The translations under genes were made by a program, and so were the position numbers. The notes beneath the pieces were generated by a model that saw only the letters and a program-made list of their open reading frames with translations, did no database searches and had not been told where the DNA came from. This document shows, in pieces, positions 12,492 through 12,503 of a stretch of DNA of 12,503 nucleotides. Source of the DNA: Actinomycetes bacterium. Lineage in GTDB: Bacteria > Actinomycetota > Acidimicrobiia > Acidimicrobiales > Microtrichaceae. The stretch spans positions 1-12,503 of the forward strand of contig JAEZFI010000104.1 in assembly GCA_023437745.1 (NCBI GenBank). The letters run 5' to 3'. Position 1 is the first letter of the stretch. Every line of letters begins with the position of its first letter.

Positions 12492-12503
12492 GTGGGGCGT
12501 GAC

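Overview
The window is very GC-rich with strongly G/C-biased third codon positions, uses several GTG starts, and carries actinobacterial families: FadD19-like and KstR-like proteins, WXG100 proteins and an EccC ATPase. I infer an actinomycetote, plausibly Acidimicrobiia or a relative. That placement comes from the gene types and from remembered family sequences, not from a search. I see no rRNA, tRNA, CRISPR array, transposase or phage gene.

Layout. 1-220: a Flp-type pilin on the minus strand, next to a run of 11 C at the window edge. 221-474: a divergent intergenic region holding a candidate promoter and a perfect inverted repeat for a short-chain dehydrogenase (475-1389, +) that resembles the (3R)-hydroxyacyl-CoA dehydrogenase domain of D-bifunctional proteins. 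1390-1570: a near-perfect 76-bp tandem duplication. 1571-2860 (+): a degenerate relative of thiamine-diphosphate enzymes that lacks the cofactor-binding motif. 2872-9151 (-): a four-gene type VII secretion-like operon, transcribed eccC > WXG100 > WXG100 > large WXG-headed protein. The EccC is unusual: a putative ubiquitin-like domain and an FHA domain precede two membrane helices and three ATPase domains. No eccB, eccD, eccE or mycosin lies between the flanking unrelated genes. 9152-9290: a divergent control region with a KstR-type operator only a few bases from the -35 of a good eccC promoter. 9291-9902 (+): a KstR-like TetR repressor, overlapping an alpha/beta hydrolase (9895-10821, +). 10871-12454 (+): a FadD19-like steroid or fatty acyl-CoA ligase, apparently leaderless.

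How the genes fit together. The ligase, the KstR-like regulator, the hydrolase and the hydroxyacyl-CoA dehydrogenase suggest sterol side-chain or branched fatty-acid catabolism: acid activation, beta-oxidation, and a repressor that in mycobacteria senses a CoA-activated sterol acid. The T7SS-like operon sits between two parts of this set and shares its control region with the KstR-like gene, so lipid-responsive control of secretion is a testable idea. The main candidate for something new is the compact T7SS-like locus with its Ubl-FHA-EccC fusion and an uncharacterised WXG-headed partner.
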